A stretch of DNA of 42,081 nucleotides from Herpetosiphonaceae bacterium (GCA_013538855.1 JABXJS010000164.1:1-42081); one strand, 5' to 3'. Positions 25,992-34,529 are shown, counted from the stretch's first letter. Notes: a model not told the origin generated them from the letters alone. Translations and numbers: made by a program.

Positions 25992-26990
25992 ATGCTGTTG
26001 CGTGCTGGCGTCTTTGTGCTGCTGATTATTTGGACGGCGGTGTACTCGCCGTCGGTCTGGCCGGTTACTGTTGTCGCAATGCTGCTGTTTATCCTCACGC
26101 ATATGGGGCGGCGGCGCGGCTGGTGGCCACTGCCTGGCGGTCTGGGGCTAGGGCTAGATATTGGCTTAGCGCTGGTGCTGCCGCTGATCACTGGCGGTTG
26201 GCGTAGCCCGTGGGTTTTCGATACATTGCTGGTGCTAACATGGTGCTTACTGCGTGCGCCGAAGCGCGCCCTGCTGCTGCTCAGCCTCTGGTATGTGAGC
26301 GTGCCGGTGCTCACGCTGGTTGGCGGCCTGAGCGCTGCCGATGTCGCGTGGTGGGCTACAATGCTGCTTGGTGTGCCGCTGCTGCTGGCCCTGCTGGTTG
26401 CCAACCAGCGTCACCAGCAGCCTGCACAGCTGGAGCGCAGTGTCCTGCAGCAGCTTCAGCTTGTTCAGCAGACCGTCCATCAAATTGAGCGCGCCACCGT
26501 TGACCCACAGATTCAGCGCTGGGCCACAGACAGCAGCTCGACCCTGCGCGATCTGCTCGCGCGGCTGGAGCCAGAGCGGCCGCTGCCGATCACGGTGGTT
26601 GGCCGTATTCAAACGCTGATGCGTCAGTGGCAGGAGCGCACAGCGATTCAGGTTGATTTTACGCTTGTGCTGCCAACGCGCACGCTGCCACCGATCGTAC
26701 AAGGGATTCTGCTGCGGGCGCTTGAGGAGACGCTCTCCAATATCGAGCGCCATGCCAAGGCGACCTTTGTTGAGGTGGATCTGCGCGGCGATGACGAGCA
26801 GCTGGTGCTAACCGTGCGCGATGACGGCGTTGGTCTTAGCGCAGGCGCGCTCGAGCGCCCTGGCTGCCATGGTTTGCGCACGCTGCGCTATCGTGTGCAG
26901 GAGATCAACGGCTACCTTGATATTTTCGAGGGTGTTGATGGCGGCCTTGTCGTGCAGGTGGCTATGCCGCTCACCGTTTACGCGCTGTAG
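25992..26990 (+). CDS. Membrane sensor histidine-kinase-like protein with degenerate phosphoacceptor region
   Basis: A 332-residue protein with about five or six N-terminal membrane helices (to about residue 145), a helical linker, and a C-terminal GHKL ATPase domain of the NarL/HPK7 kind. The ATPase motifs are intact: N box ALEETLSNIERHAKAT, G1 DDGVGL and G2 HGLRTLRYRVQEINGYL. The usual phosphoacceptor motif (ER-x-R-I-A-R-E-L-H-D) is absent; the equivalent helix reads VQQTVHQIERATV, whose only His is in the wrong setting. No response regulator is adjacent. ATG 25992 has GGAG 5 nt upstream; the longer reading from 25908 adds 28 polar residues and would be nearly leaderless. Confidence 0.75.
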   Translation: MLLRAGVFVLLIIWTAVYSPSVWPVTVVAMLLFILTHMGRRRGWWPLPGGLGLGLDIGLALVLPLITGGWRSPWVFDTLLVLTWCLLRAPKRALLLLSLWYVSVPVLTLVGGLSAADVAWWATMLLGVPLLLALLVANQRHQQPAQLERSVLQQLQLVQQTVHQIERATVDPQIQRWATDSSSTLRDLLARLEPERPLPITVVGRIQTLMRQWQERTAIQVDFTLVLPTRTLPPIVQGILLRALEETLSNIERHAKATFVEVDLRGDDEQLVLTVRDDGVGLSAGALERPGCHGLRTLRYRVQEINGYLDIFEGVDGGLVVQVAMPLTVYAL

Positions 26991-27005
26991 GCGTATTGAG
27001 GCATG

Positions 27006-27032
27006 AAAAAACGCCAGCAAACTGCTGACGTT
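27006..27032 (-). terminator. Terminator of the SRP RNA gene
   Basis: On the minus strand AACGTCAGCA-GTT-TGCTGGCGTT (10 bp, one G-U) is followed by six T residues, 12 nt after the RNA 3' end. Confidence 0.9.
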
Positions 27033-27043
27033 AGAAAAGTGCA

Positions 27044-27313
27044 GGTCGTGCACCCCGCTTCGACAATAGTACTCCGGCTTACCAACCATCTCCGGCTGGG
27101 TCCAGGCAACCCCGTGACACCCGCAGTGACCGACTTACCGTTGCTGCCTCTCGGCCCTGGCGGGGTTCACCGATATGCGCCGCACGGGACCCGAACCGTA
27201 AACGCCGGTATAATGGCGGCAGTCCCACAGAACCATGCCTCAGACGGGGAATTCAATGCCAGTATGTGAGTGCTGGCTTACAGGGTATCACAAGCTCCCC
27301 ATCTAGCACGACC
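27044..27313 (-). ncRNA. ffs: Signal recognition particle RNA, long (Alu-containing) form
   Basis: About 270 nt. The ends GGTCGTGC and GCACGACC (27306-27313 and 27044-27051 on the plus strand) pair perfectly as the closing stem. The 5' part, GTGCTAGATGGGGAGCTTG...CCCTGTA, matches the Alu-type domain of Bacillus-like SRP RNA. The Ffh-binding domain IV is clear: CCAGGGCCGAGAGGCAGCAACGGTAA, written here as CCAGGGCC, tetraloop GAGA, then GGCAGCAACGGTAA. The RNA pairs with Ffh to target nascent membrane proteins. The tetraloop GAGA replaces the common GGAA but keeps the GNRA form. The 5' end fits the promoter at 27322-27349. Exact ends are inferred from the stem. Confidence 0.93.
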
Positions 27314-27321
27314 GTTTGTGT

Positions 27322-27349
27322 ATTATACCGCAGTATCGCGCTCTGTCAA
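27322..27349 (-). promoter_or_regulatory. Consensus promoter of the SRP RNA
   Basis: Minus-strand TTGACA (27344-27349), 16-bp spacer, TATAAT (27322-27327): both boxes match the sigma-70 consensus exactly. The -35 box overlaps the TGA stop (27346-27348) of the upstream membrane-protein gene. Confidence 0.93.
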
Positions 27350-28428
27350 CGTAGCTGAAACGCTTTGATTGCTGGTGGTCCTAACGGCGGGCGTCGGTCG
27401 CCAGTCCACATAGCTGGTGGCGCATCGGCGATGCGAGCGAGCTTGACCAGGACATCATCATAGTTCACGCGCCAGCCGTACCAGTCGAGCCAGGCTTGTT
27501 CGCGATCTGGCTTGATGGGAATGCCCTGCTCGATCAGATGCTCGCAGGCGGCGTCGAACTCGGCGCGGGTGACGCTGATCGGGTCGCCAATATCTGGGTC
27601 GGGGTTGAAGGGGATGTTAAAAAAGCTGATGATATTGCGCAGTGACAAGTAGCCAGCGCGAATGCACAAGTCGGCATTTACATCGTGGGGGATATCGAGC
27701 ACAGAGGCGCACAAGGCGGCGCAGTCGAGGATGGTGCCGGCCGCTGTAATCCACGATGTTTCTGGCCGGGGCGAGCGAAAGTAGACCAGCGCAGCAAACG
27801 ATGTGTGGCTCTCCTCAAGCTCGCCAAACCAATTTTCCCACACTGGCCACAGATCGCCGAGGTGATCCAAGCGCTGGAGACGATGAAAGCGCTCGATCAT
27901 CTCGATCGCTGATGGCGGCGTGCCTGCGCGCACATCAAGCTGGGCGACCAGCACCTCACGGCGGCTAAATGCGCCGTAGATGGTTGGCAGGTACGCGATC
28001 AGCAGTGCCAGCAGGCCCAGCCCGAGTGTGGCCTCGGCAAAGGCCAGAATCGTCTGCGGCAGGCTATTCACAGGGGCAAAGCCAAGCGTGAGCAGCGATG
28101 ATCCGCTGAGCAAAAATGCTGCCGACAGCGGCCGCACGCCGATGGCCCAGAACATGGCCATGAAGCCGAATGTCACCAAGGTCATCCAGGCGATCGGCAT
28201 CATCAGCAGGCTGATCGGGGCATAGAGCGCCATAATGCGATCGCGGTCGCGATAGGTTTCGGCCCAGCGCAGCGGCAGCGCAAAGCACTTGTACACAAGC
28301 CATGGCACCAGCCGGGCGAGCAAGACATTGGCTCCATGGGGCAAAATAAAGCTGCGGACTGCCGACAGCAGTGTCGCTAAAACGACCCATAGGCCAGCCA
28401 AAAAAGTAAGGCTATTCACGATGATCAT
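27346..28428 (-). CDS. Membrane protein with a potassium-channel-like pore segment
   Basis: A 360-residue protein. Hydrophobic segments are at about 2-28, 33-52 and 66-97. A re-entrant-like segment follows at 104-118 (FLLSGSSLLTLGFAP), then a last helix at 126-152 ending in YGAFSRRE. This helix-pore loop-helix order resembles two-helix ion channels, with TLGF at the place of the TVGYG filter, but the filter is not canonical (no final Gly or Asp). About 200 soluble residues follow, with no domain I recognise. The ATG at 28428 was chosen because AAGGA lies 10 nt upstream; 14 more codons are open before it. The transport role is inferred. Confidence 0.65.
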   Translation of the reverse strand: MIIVNSLTFLAGLWVVLATLLSAVRSFILPHGANVLLARLVPWLVYKCFALPLRWAETYRDRDRIMALYAPISLLMMPIAWMTLVTFGFMAMFWAIGVRPLSAAFLLSGSSLLTLGFAPVNSLPQTILAFAEATLGLGLLALLIAYLPTIYGAFSRREVLVAQLDVRAGTPPSAIEMIERFHRLQRLDHLGDLWPVWENWFGELEESHTSFAALVYFRSPRPETSWITAAGTILDCAALCASVLDIPHDVNADLCIRAGYLSLRNIISFFNIPFNPDPDIGDPISVTRAEFDAACEHLIEQGIPIKPDREQAWLDWYGWRVNYDDVLVKLARIADAPPAMWTGDRRPPLGPPAIKAFQLR

Positions 28429-28522
28429 AGGCACACTATCCTTAGCAAGAACCATGGTGTTAGAGCGCAAGGCGCTCGCGGAGTAGATAAATTTACATAA
28501 ATGCTTTAGCGTCGTGGATAGG

Positions 28523-28553
28523 TTGACAGAACGATAAGCTTTTCTGGTATAAT
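28523..28553 (+). promoter_or_regulatory. Promoter of the phenylalanine hydroxylase gene
   Basis: TTGACA (28523-28528), 19-bp spacer, TATAAT (28548-28553) with TGG just before the -10. Consensus boxes with a long spacer; the extended -10 may compensate. The leader is about 100 nt. Confidence 0.7.
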
Positions 28554-28660
28554 ACGCCTACAACTATAATAGGCGACGATGCCACCCTCGGTTGTTCCAT
28601 GTGCCCAATCAAAAATGGTCGCGGGGGTGCCGTCTATCCAAGTGTTAAGGAGTGATATCA

Positions 28661-29401
28661 ATGACGACACCGTCGGTTTCGCTGGAACGTCCTAGCTACA
28701 GCGAGGAAGATCATCAGACATGGGCGGCCTTGTGGAAGCGCCAGCTGCCACTCGCCCATCAGTGTGCATGCACCCTGTTTCTCGAAGGTATCGAAAAGTT
28801 AGCTCTCGACACGGAGCGCCTCCCCGATCCGGCGGTGGTGAGCGAGCATATCTACAAGCTGACCAACTGGACCCTCGGTGATGCTCAAAACGAGTACCTT
28901 GGCCCAACCGAGTGGTTCGAGCACATCGCCGAGCGCCGCTTTCCGGTCACCAACTATATCCGCCGCCCACACGAGCTAGAGTTCACGCCACTGCCCGACT
29001 TGTTCCACGAGTATTTTGGCCACCTGGCATTTTTTACCGATCCAGAGTTTGCCGATATTGCCCAGCTGTTTGGGCCGCTCTACCTCTCGGCCGTGGATGA
29101 GCGTCAGCAGCTTGACATTGCGCGCCTGTGGTGGCACACCACTGAGTTTGGCCTCATTCGCGAGAATGGTGATCTGCGCGTATTTGGTGCTGGCCTGCTC
29201 TCTTCGATTGGCGAGATGCAGCACGCGCTTAAGCCCGAGACGCCGAAGCTAGAGTTCGACATCCGTGTGGCGGCGGCAACGCCCTCCGCACCCTACGGCT
29301 ACCACGAGAAGTACTTTATCATCAACAGCCTCGATCATCTCCGCCAGATCGTCTACGATTATGCCGAGATGGAGGGCTTGCCGCGTCCAGAGCTGCCCTA
29401 G
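28661..29401 (+). CDS. phhA: Phenylalanine 4-monooxygenase
   Basis: A 246-residue bacterial-type aromatic amino acid hydroxylase that converts phenylalanine to tyrosine with tetrahydropterin, O2 and iron. The metal ligands are visible as His116 and His121 in PDLFHEYFGH and Glu162 in WWHTTEFGL. RRFPVTNYIR and YGYHEKYFIINS are also family stretches. There is no regulatory ACT domain, normal for bacteria. The ATG at 28661 has AAGGAG 8 nt upstream; the GTG three codons earlier overlaps that site. It stands alone between its promoter and a strong terminator. Confidence 0.95.
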   Translation: MTTPSVSLERPSYSEEDHQTWAALWKRQLPLAHQCACTLFLEGIEKLALDTERLPDPAVVSEHIYKLTNWTLGDAQNEYLGPTEWFEHIAERRFPVTNYIRRPHELEFTPLPDLFHEYFGHLAFFTDPEFADIAQLFGPLYLSAVDERQQLDIARLWWHTTEFGLIRENGDLRVFGAGLLSSIGEMQHALKPETPKLEFDIRVAAATPSAPYGYHEKYFIINSLDHLRQIVYDYAEMEGLPRPELP

Positions 29402-29410
29402 CGTGTGTAC

Positions 29411-29447
29411 AAAAACGGCTCGGTGCTTGCTTGCCCGAGCCGTTTTT
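29411..29447 (+). terminator. Intrinsic terminator after phhA
   Basis: AAAAACGGCTCGG pairs with CCGAGCCGTTTTT around an 11-nt loop, ending in five T residues; also functional in reverse. Confidence 0.9.
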
Positions 29448-29450
29448 ATT

Positions 29451-29482
29451 CAGCAAAAAACCGCTCGGGTGTGAGCGGTTTT
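29451..29482 (-). terminator. Terminator of tRNA-Thr
   Basis: On the minus strand AAAACCGCTC-(6-nt loop)-GAGCGGTTTT continues as T residues, 4 nt after the tRNA 3' end. Confidence 0.85.
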
Positions 29483-29486
29483 GGTG

Positions 29487-29562
29487 TGGAGCCGATGACG
29501 AGACTTGAACTCGTGACCTGCTGTTTACGAAACAGCTGCTCTGCCAACTGAGCTACATCGGC
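29487..29562 (-). tRNA. tRNA-Thr (anticodon CGT)
   Basis: A 76-nt cloverleaf with acceptor GCCGATG/CATCGGC, D-loop AGCTCAGTTGGCAGAGC, anticodon stem CTGTT/AACAG around TCGTA, T-arm GTTCAAGTC, and encoded CCA. Confidence 0.97.
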
Positions 29563-29699
29563 GTGAATTAATGCGCCTGTATTATACTCAGCCCCTCTGC
29601 TTTTGTCAAAATGCTTGGCGCTCTCGGCGCATCAGCGGCACAATATTCCACTCAATTACCACATAACCGTTCCAGAATCCATAGTACATTCGGGCGCAG

Positions 29700-29728
29700 T
29701 TGACATAGACCAGATGTTGGTGTATACT
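29700..29728 (+). promoter_or_regulatory. Promoter of the trypsin-like protease gene
   Basis: TTGACA (29700-29705), 17-bp spacer, TATACT (29723-29728). Predicted start near 29735, so the mRNA has a leader of about 300 nt before the ATG at 30038. Confidence 0.8.
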
Positions 29729-30037
29729 CACCCTCGCAATCATTAAGGTGGTTTTAAGATTTATCGCAGCTCCTTAACGCTGATCAATCCACAATCCTCA
29801 CTCACAGATTGATCAATGGATCTATTCAAGATAAACACTCCTCAAAACCACCATCAGATTGTCTACCCAATGCAAAACTTGGTTCGAAAGGAGGCCCGCA
29901 CGCAACGACGCTTATCGGTGTACCTTCGCTTACCCAACATACACTTTCCTCACATAACCTTTCATCTGTTCGCCACGTAACTCCAATCGGTCACACGTTC
30001 GATAGTCGACTGTTTTCAATTAGGAGATTGAACAACT
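29729..30037 (+). promoter_or_regulatory. Long 5' leader of the protease gene
   Basis: About 300 nt without a credible gene. The inverted repeat TGATCAAT (29781-29788) / ATTGATCA (29808-29815) can form a hairpin with a 19-nt loop. A frame starting TTG at 29809 runs into the protease gene out of frame and has no family features. AGGAG lies about 12 nt before the protease ATG. Confidence 0.4.
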
Positions 30038-31447
30038 ATGATTGGTGGACTTCGTCGGCCCCTCCGCAGCGGTACCCTCAAAACTCTTTTGGTTCTTCTT
30101 CTTTGCCTGTTTGTTTCAACCAACGCCTTTGCGCAAAAATCAACCGCCCAGAAGTCTGGTGGCGGTGAAGATATCGGCGATATTGCACCAGTAACAGATG
30201 TCAAGGAAATCCCTGACAAGCTGCCCAACGCCGATACGCGCGACAGCAACTCTCCTGGCCTTAACATTGTTGGTGGCACTGAAGCAACCCCAGGCGAATA
30301 CCCATGGCAAGCGCGCGTCACGCCCAGTGGCTACACCATCTACTGTGGCGGCTCGCTGATCGCAACCCAATGGGTGCTGACCGCTGCGCACTGTGTGTAT
30401 GGCAAGTCGGCGTCAAGCTTCACTATCACGTTGGGCGATCACAATGCCTACTCCAACGAAGGTACAGAGCAAACCCGCAGCGTCTCGCAGATCATCGTGC
30501 ATCCTTCCTACAACTCCAGCACCAGCGACAACGATGTGGCGCTGATGAAATTAAGCAGCGCTGTGACGCTCAACTCGCGCGTCCAGACCATCCCGCTGGT
30601 CACCTCGCCTGCCGACGATAGCCTTGTCGCGCCTGGCGTTATGGCGACGGTCACCGGCTGGGGCGCAACCTCCGAGGGCGGCTCGTCCTCTAGCGTGCTG
30701 CGCGAAGTCGCGGTGCCGATCGTTTCAAACACGACCTGCAACAGCTCGTCGTCCTATGGTGGCGAGATTACCGCTAACATGCTTTGCGCTGGCTATGCTT
30801 CCGGCGGTAAGGACTCGTGCCAGGGCGATAGCGGTGGACCACTGGCAGTTGCCAACGGCTCGAGCTGGAAGCTTGCTGGTGTTGTGAGCTTCGGCAATGG
30901 CTGCGCTCGCGCCAACTACTATGGCGTCTACTCGCGCGTGTCACGCTTCGTCTCGTGGATCAACGGCTATGTTGGCTCCACGCCACCGCCGCCGCCGCCG
31001 CCCAGCGGTCTGCAGAACGGTGGCTTCGAGAGTGGCTCCAGCCCGTGGCTCCAGTCCTCCAGCGGTGGCTATGGCCTGATTGCGACCCAGCGCCCACGCT
31101 CTGGCTCCTACAGCGCTTGGCTCGCTGGCTACAACAATGGCAGCGACTCGATCGGCCAGACGATCACCGTGCCCTCGGGTGCAGCACTGAAGTACTATGT
31201 GTACATCAGCACGCAAGAGAGCGGCTCGACGGCCTACGACTACTTCCGCGTGCGCGTCTATAGCTCCGGCGGCTCGCTGCTGGGCACGCTGCGCACCTAC
31301 AGCAACGCCTCAACCAAGAACACGTGGGTCAGCGACTCGCTGAGCCTGTCGGCCTACGCTGGCCAGACGGTGCGCATCAGCTTCGAGGGCACCAACGACT
31401 CTTCGTTGACCACCTCGTTCTTTGTCGATGATGTCAGCGTGCAGTAA
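30038..31447 (+). CDS. Secreted trypsin-like serine protease with C-terminal beta domain
   Basis: A 469-residue S1 protease. Signal peptide to about Ala32 (hydrophobic TLLVLLLCLFVSTNAFA), a propeptide to about residue 76, and the activation site at IVGG (77-80). The catalytic triad is His118 (TAAHC), Asp166 (DNDVAL) and Ser265 (GDSGGP). Asp259 lies six residues before Ser265, the S1-pocket position that gives trypsin Arg/Lys specificity. A poly-Pro linker (314-324) leads to a beta-rich C-terminal domain of about 145 residues (NGGFESGSSPW...FFVDDVSV), like carbohydrate-binding or jelly-roll modules of secreted enzymes. Cleavage after Arg69 or Lys residues of the propeptide could start activation. 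Monocistronic, with a long leader and a strong terminator. Confidence 0.95.
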   Translation: MIGGLRRPLRSGTLKTLLVLLLCLFVSTNAFAQKSTAQKSGGGEDIGDIAPVTDVKEIPDKLPNADTRDSNSPGLNIVGGTEATPGEYPWQARVTPSGYTIYCGGSLIATQWVLTAAHCVYGKSASSFTITLGDHNAYSNEGTEQTRSVSQIIVHPSYNSSTSDNDVALMKLSSAVTLNSRVQTIPLVTSPADDSLVAPGVMATVTGWGATSEGGSSSSVLREVAVPIVSNTTCNSSSSYGGEITANMLCAGYASGGKDSCQGDSGGPLAVANGSSWKLAGVVSFGNGCARANYYGVYSRVSRFVSWINGYVGSTPPPPPPPSGLQNGGFESGSSPWLQSSSGGYGLIATQRPRSGSYSAWLAGYNNGSDSIGQTITVPSGAALKYYVYISTQESGSTAYDYFRVRVYSSGGSLLGTLRTYSNASTKNTWVSDSLSLSAYAGQTVRISFEGTNDSSLTTSFFVDDVSVQ

Positions 31448-31459
31448 GTAGCTCAACGT

Positions 31460-31499
31460 AAAGCCCGCCACGGCTTGATAGCTGTGGCGGGCTTTTTTT
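31460..31499 (+). terminator. Intrinsic terminator after the protease gene
   Basis: A 16-bp stem (AAAGCCCGCCACGGCT and its complement, one G-U), TGAT loop and seven T residues. In reverse it can also end the galK-galT transcript. Confidence 0.93.
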
Positions 31500-31506
31500 G
31501 TGCTCT

Positions 31507-32553
31507 TTATGCCTGCGTGGTTTTCCAGTGCTCCGCTGGCAGCGAGCGCAGGCGCTCTGCGGCGGCCTCGGCGGTAATGTCGCGCTGGGCCTGCGCCAGC
31601 ATCTCGTAGCCAACCATAAACTTGCGCACGGTCGCTGAGCGCAGCAGCGGCGGATAGAAGTGCGCATGCAGCGTATGGTAGCTATAGTCGCCGTCATCGG
31701 TGGGCGCGTTGTGCCAGCCCATGGTGTAGGGGAACGAGGTTGTAAAAAGATTGTCGTAGCGGATGAGCAGCGCTTGCAGACACTCGGCTAAGGTGCGTCG
31801 CTCACGCGCTCGCAGCTGATCAAGCGACTGAACCTGTCGGCGGGGCAGCACCAGGGTTTCAAATGGCCAGACCGCCCAGAATGGCACGAGCGCAACCCAA
31901 TCTTCGTTGACAACCACAAGCCGCTCTTGCTGTGCTAGCTCGGTCTGCAGATAGTCGCTGAGCAGCGGTTGGCCATGCTGCTCCCAGTACATACGCTGCT
32001 GGTGCAGCTCCTGCGCCACCAGCGTTGGCACAGTCGCGTTCGCCCAGATCTGCCCATGCGGGTGTGGATTGCTTGCGCCCATCGCCGCGCCGCGATTTTC
32101 AAAAATTTCAACGTAGTTGATGTCTGCGCGTCCGCCTAAATCGCGCAGCTGCTCTGTCCAGCACACGACCACATGCTCAATCGCGCCAACCTCCATCTCG
32201 GCTAACGTCAAGTCATGGCGTGGTGCGAAGCAGATCACGCGACAGGTGCCTTGCTCGCTCTGCGCCTGGAGCAGCCCATGGCTGTAGGTATTGTCGGGCG
32301 TGTTGGGGTAGAGCGCGGCGAAGTCGTTGGTGAAGACGTAGGTGCTGCTGTAATCGGGATTAACGGCTCCGTTGGCGCGGGTCACACCTGGGCACAGGTA
32401 GCAGCTTGGGTCATGTGTGGGCCGCTGCTCTGGTGCTGGCCGCTCTTGCTGCCCCTGCCATGGCCGGGCGGTGCGATGGGGTGAGACCAGCAGCCACTCG
32501 CCGGTAAGCGGATTGTAGCGACGGTGCGGATGCTGGAATAGCTCGTTGCTCAT
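31507..32553 (-). CDS. galT: Galactose-1-phosphate uridylyltransferase
   Basis: A 348-residue HIT-superfamily enzyme of the Leloir pathway that exchanges UMP between UDP-glucose and galactose-1-phosphate. The active-site HPH is at 164-166 in [10 protein letters not shown], with His166 as the nucleophile. Cys51/Cys54 (CYLC) form the first half of the zinc site, and [11 protein letters not shown] matches the family. Its ATG overlaps the stop of galK (ATGA at 32550-32553) with AGGAGG just upstream. No galE lies in the window. Confidence 0.95.
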   Translation of the reverse strand: MSNELFQHPHRRYNPLTGEWLLVSPHRTARPWQGQQERPAPEQRPTHDPSCYLCPGVTRANGAVNPDYSSTYVFTNDFAALYPNTPDNTYSHGLLQAQSEQGTCRVICFAPRHDLTLAEMEVGAIEHVVVCWTEQLRDLGGRADINYVEIFENRGAAMGASNPHPHGQIWANATVPTLVAQELHQQRMYWEQHGQPLLSDYLQTELAQQERLVVVNEDWVALVPFWAVWPFETLVLPRRQVQSLDQLRARERRTLAECLQALLIRYDNLFTTSFPYTMGWHNAPTDDGDYSYHTLHAHFYPPLLRSATVRKFMVGYEMLAQAQRDITAEAAAERLRSLPAEHWKTTQA

Positions 32554-33683
32554 ACATCCTCCTGCAGCACATGCGCGCCTGCCGCCGCCTGCGTCACAAT
32601 GACGCTGCACGTGTTGCCAGTTGCAGCGTGGTAGGCTGGCCCGATGTAGGCGCTCACAGCCTCGACGGCGCTCTCGGCGGCTAGCGCGATGCAGCAGCCA
32701 CCAAAGCCGGCTCCGGTCAGGCGCGCGCCGAACACGCCAGGCTGCGTGCGCAGCAACTCGCTCAGTGTGTCGAGCGCTGGGCTGCTCACGGCGTAGTCAT
32801 CGCGCAGGCTTGCGTGTGACGCGTTCATCAGCTGGCCGACACGGGACAAATCGCCGCTGCGCAGGGCGCTGACGGCTGCCAGAGTGCGCTCGTTTTCACT
32901 GATGACGTGGCGGGCGCGCTGAAGCACGACTCCGCTGAGCAGCCCGCTGTCCGCCGCCTGCTGAAGCTGGGCGCTATTAACATCGCGCAGCGCTTTGATC
33001 GTTGGGTCAAGCGTGTGCAGGGCGGCAACGGCGGCTTCGCACTCGGCGCGGCGCTGGTTGTAGGCCGAGTCCGCCAGGGTGCGTGGCACACCGCTATCCA
33101 CAATGATGATGCTGACGCCTGCTGGAATCGGCGCTGGCTCGATATGCAGGCTGCGGCAGTCGATCAGCAGCGCATGCTGCGCCACGCCTGCGGCGACCGC
33201 TAGCTGATCCATAATGCCGCAGTTAACGCCAACGTACTCGCGCTCGGCCTTCTGCGCGAGCAGCGCAACCTCTGTCGCGCTGAGTGAGCGCTGATTGAGC
33301 GCCAGCAGCGCCAAGATCACACCGACCTCGAGCGACGCCGACGAGCTGAGGCCGCCGCCAAGCGGCAGGTCGCCGTCGATCTCTAGCTCGGCACCAGTGA
33401 TGGCGATGCCTTGGGCTTGGAGCGCCCAGGCGCTGCCGCGAACGTAGCCGCGCCAGTGGCTGTCTCGTCCGTGCTCCAGGCTGGCTAGATCAATGACATC
33501 TTGGGCTTGGTCGATGCGCTTAGCGGTGCTGCGCAGCTGAGTATCTTGGCGCGGACGTGCGGTGATCCGTGTTCCGCGCTCGATCGCGCATGGCAGCACC
33601 CAGCCATCGTTGTAGTCGGTGTGCTCGCCGATGAGATTTACGCGCCCAGGCGACCAGACCTGGAGCGCTTGAGGGTTTGTCAT
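32550..33683 (-). CDS. galK: Galactokinase
   Basis: A 377-residue GHMP kinase that phosphorylates galactose at C1 with ATP. It has the galactokinase signature [15 protein letters not shown] near the N-terminus, the ATP loop [27 protein letters not shown] containing the catalytic Asp region, and the C-terminal [16 protein letters not shown] motif. The start at 33683 has GGAGG 4 nt upstream; 17 codons open before it are not needed. It is translationally coupled to galT and transcribed from a bidirectional promoter shared with the SDR gene. Confidence 0.95.
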   Translation of the reverse strand: MTNPQALQVWSPGRVNLIGEHTDYNDGWVLPCAIERGTRITARPRQDTQLRSTAKRIDQAQDVIDLASLEHGRDSHWRGYVRGSAWALQAQGIAITGAELEIDGDLPLGGGLSSSASLEVGVILALLALNQRSLSATEVALLAQKAEREYVGVNCGIMDQLAVAAGVAQHALLIDCRSLHIEPAPIPAGVSIIIVDSGVPRTLADSAYNQRRAECEAAVAALHTLDPTIKALRDVNSAQLQQAADSGLLSGVVLQRARHVISENERTLAAVSALRSGDLSRVGQLMNASHASLRDDYAVSSPALDTLSELLRTQPGVFGARLTGAGFGGCCIALAAESAVEAVSAYIGPAYHAATGNTCSVIVTQAAAGAHVLQEDV

Positions 33684-33732
33684 ACTTCCTCCAAAAACAA
33701 CTGCTTGATGTGGCTGGGCTGGCGATGCTCCC

Positions 33733-33763
33733 ATTGTACTGGTTAAGCAAGATCAGGTACAAT
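33733..33763. promoter_or_regulatory. Symmetric bidirectional promoter between galK and an SDR gene
   Basis: A perfect 7-bp inverted repeat, ATTGTAC (33733-33739) and GTACAAT (33757-33763), 17 bp apart. Read rightward it gives TTGTAC, 18 bp, TACAAT. Read leftward it gives exactly the same boxes and spacing. The rightward start is about 33770, next to the SDR ATG at 33771, so that mRNA may be leaderless. The leftward start is about 33726, giving galK a 43-nt leader. Confidence 0.65.
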
Positions 33764-33770
33764 CTGCGCT

Positions 33771-34529
33771 ATGCGATCTCTGCCTGTTGTTTTGATTACG
33801 GGCGCAACCGATGGTCTCGGCCTTGCGCTTGCCCGCCAGTATGCTGGTCACGCGCGCCTTGTGCTGCTCGGTCGGCGGCCGCTGGCCATGCTCGCTGATC
33901 CGCTCTTCAGTGCAGCGACCTACTGCCAGGCTGATCTGGCCGATCCGCAGCAGGCGGCGCAGACGCTGCGCACGTGGCTGACAGCGCACTCGATCAATCA
34001 GCTTGATCTGCTCATGCATAATGCGGCGGTTGGCTGGTACGGGCCGCTGGCACAGCAATCTCCTGCGGAGATCGAGCAGCTACTGCAGATTAATCTGGCG
34101 GCTCCGCTCGTGCTCACAGATGCCTTGCTGCCGTTTGTGGCGGCTGCACACGGTCGCGTTGTGCTTATTTCGTCGGTGGCTAGCCAGCTGCCAGCGCCGC
34201 TCTATGCAAGCTATGGGGCTAGCAAGGCGGCGCTGGAGGCGTGGGCGCGCAGCGTGCGGCTGGAGCTTCAGCCGCGTGTTCTGGTGCAGGTTGTGCGCAT
34301 TGGCGCAACGCGCACCGGCATGCACGCCAAAGTTGGCATGCCGCGCTCACAGGTGGATTGGATGCGCTTTCCTGCTGCCGAAGCAGTGGCGGCGCAGATT
34401 GTGGATGCGCTGCGCTCACAGCGCTTTGTGCTGACAATCGGCTGGCGGGCGCGGCTACTGGCCTGGAGCGGGTCGTGGCTGGGCGCTGGCATTGAGTGGA
34501 TGCTGCGACGATGGCAAAGATTTGTGTGA
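33771..34529 (+). CDS. Short-chain dehydrogenase/reductase
   Basis: A 252-residue classical SDR. The NAD(P)-binding TGATDGLG is near the N-terminus, NNAG is replaced by HNAA, and the active-site Ser (VVLISSVAS) and YxxxK (YGASK) are intact. The C-terminus is hydrophobic and Trp/Arg-rich and may touch the membrane. The substrate is unknown. No ribosome site precedes the ATG; the likely transcript starts at or one base before it. The next SDR gene overlaps its 3' end by 19 nt. Confidence 0.88.
   Translation: MRSLPVVLITGATDGLGLALARQYAGHARLVLLGRRPLAMLADPLFSAATYCQADLADPQQAAQTLRTWLTAHSINQLDLLMHNAAVGWYGPLAQQSPAEIEQLLQINLAAPLVLTDALLPFVAAAHGRVVLISSVASQLPAPLYASYGASKAALEAWARSVRLELQPRVLVQVVRIGATRTGMHAKVGMPRSQVDWMRFPAAEAVAAQIVDALRSQRFVLTIGWRARLLAWSGSWLGAGIEWMLRRWQRFV

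Noticed and set aside
27003-27269. Open frames on both strands through 26808-27269
   Set aside because: They lie over the SRP RNA gene and its terminator, which explain the sequence.
29809-30168. 119-codon frame starting TTG before and into the protease gene
   Set aside because: Out of frame with the protease, no ribosome site and no recognisable domain; better explained as leader RNA.
30985-31000. CCGCCG run as a microsatellite
   Set aside because: It is the poly-Pro linker of the secreted protease.
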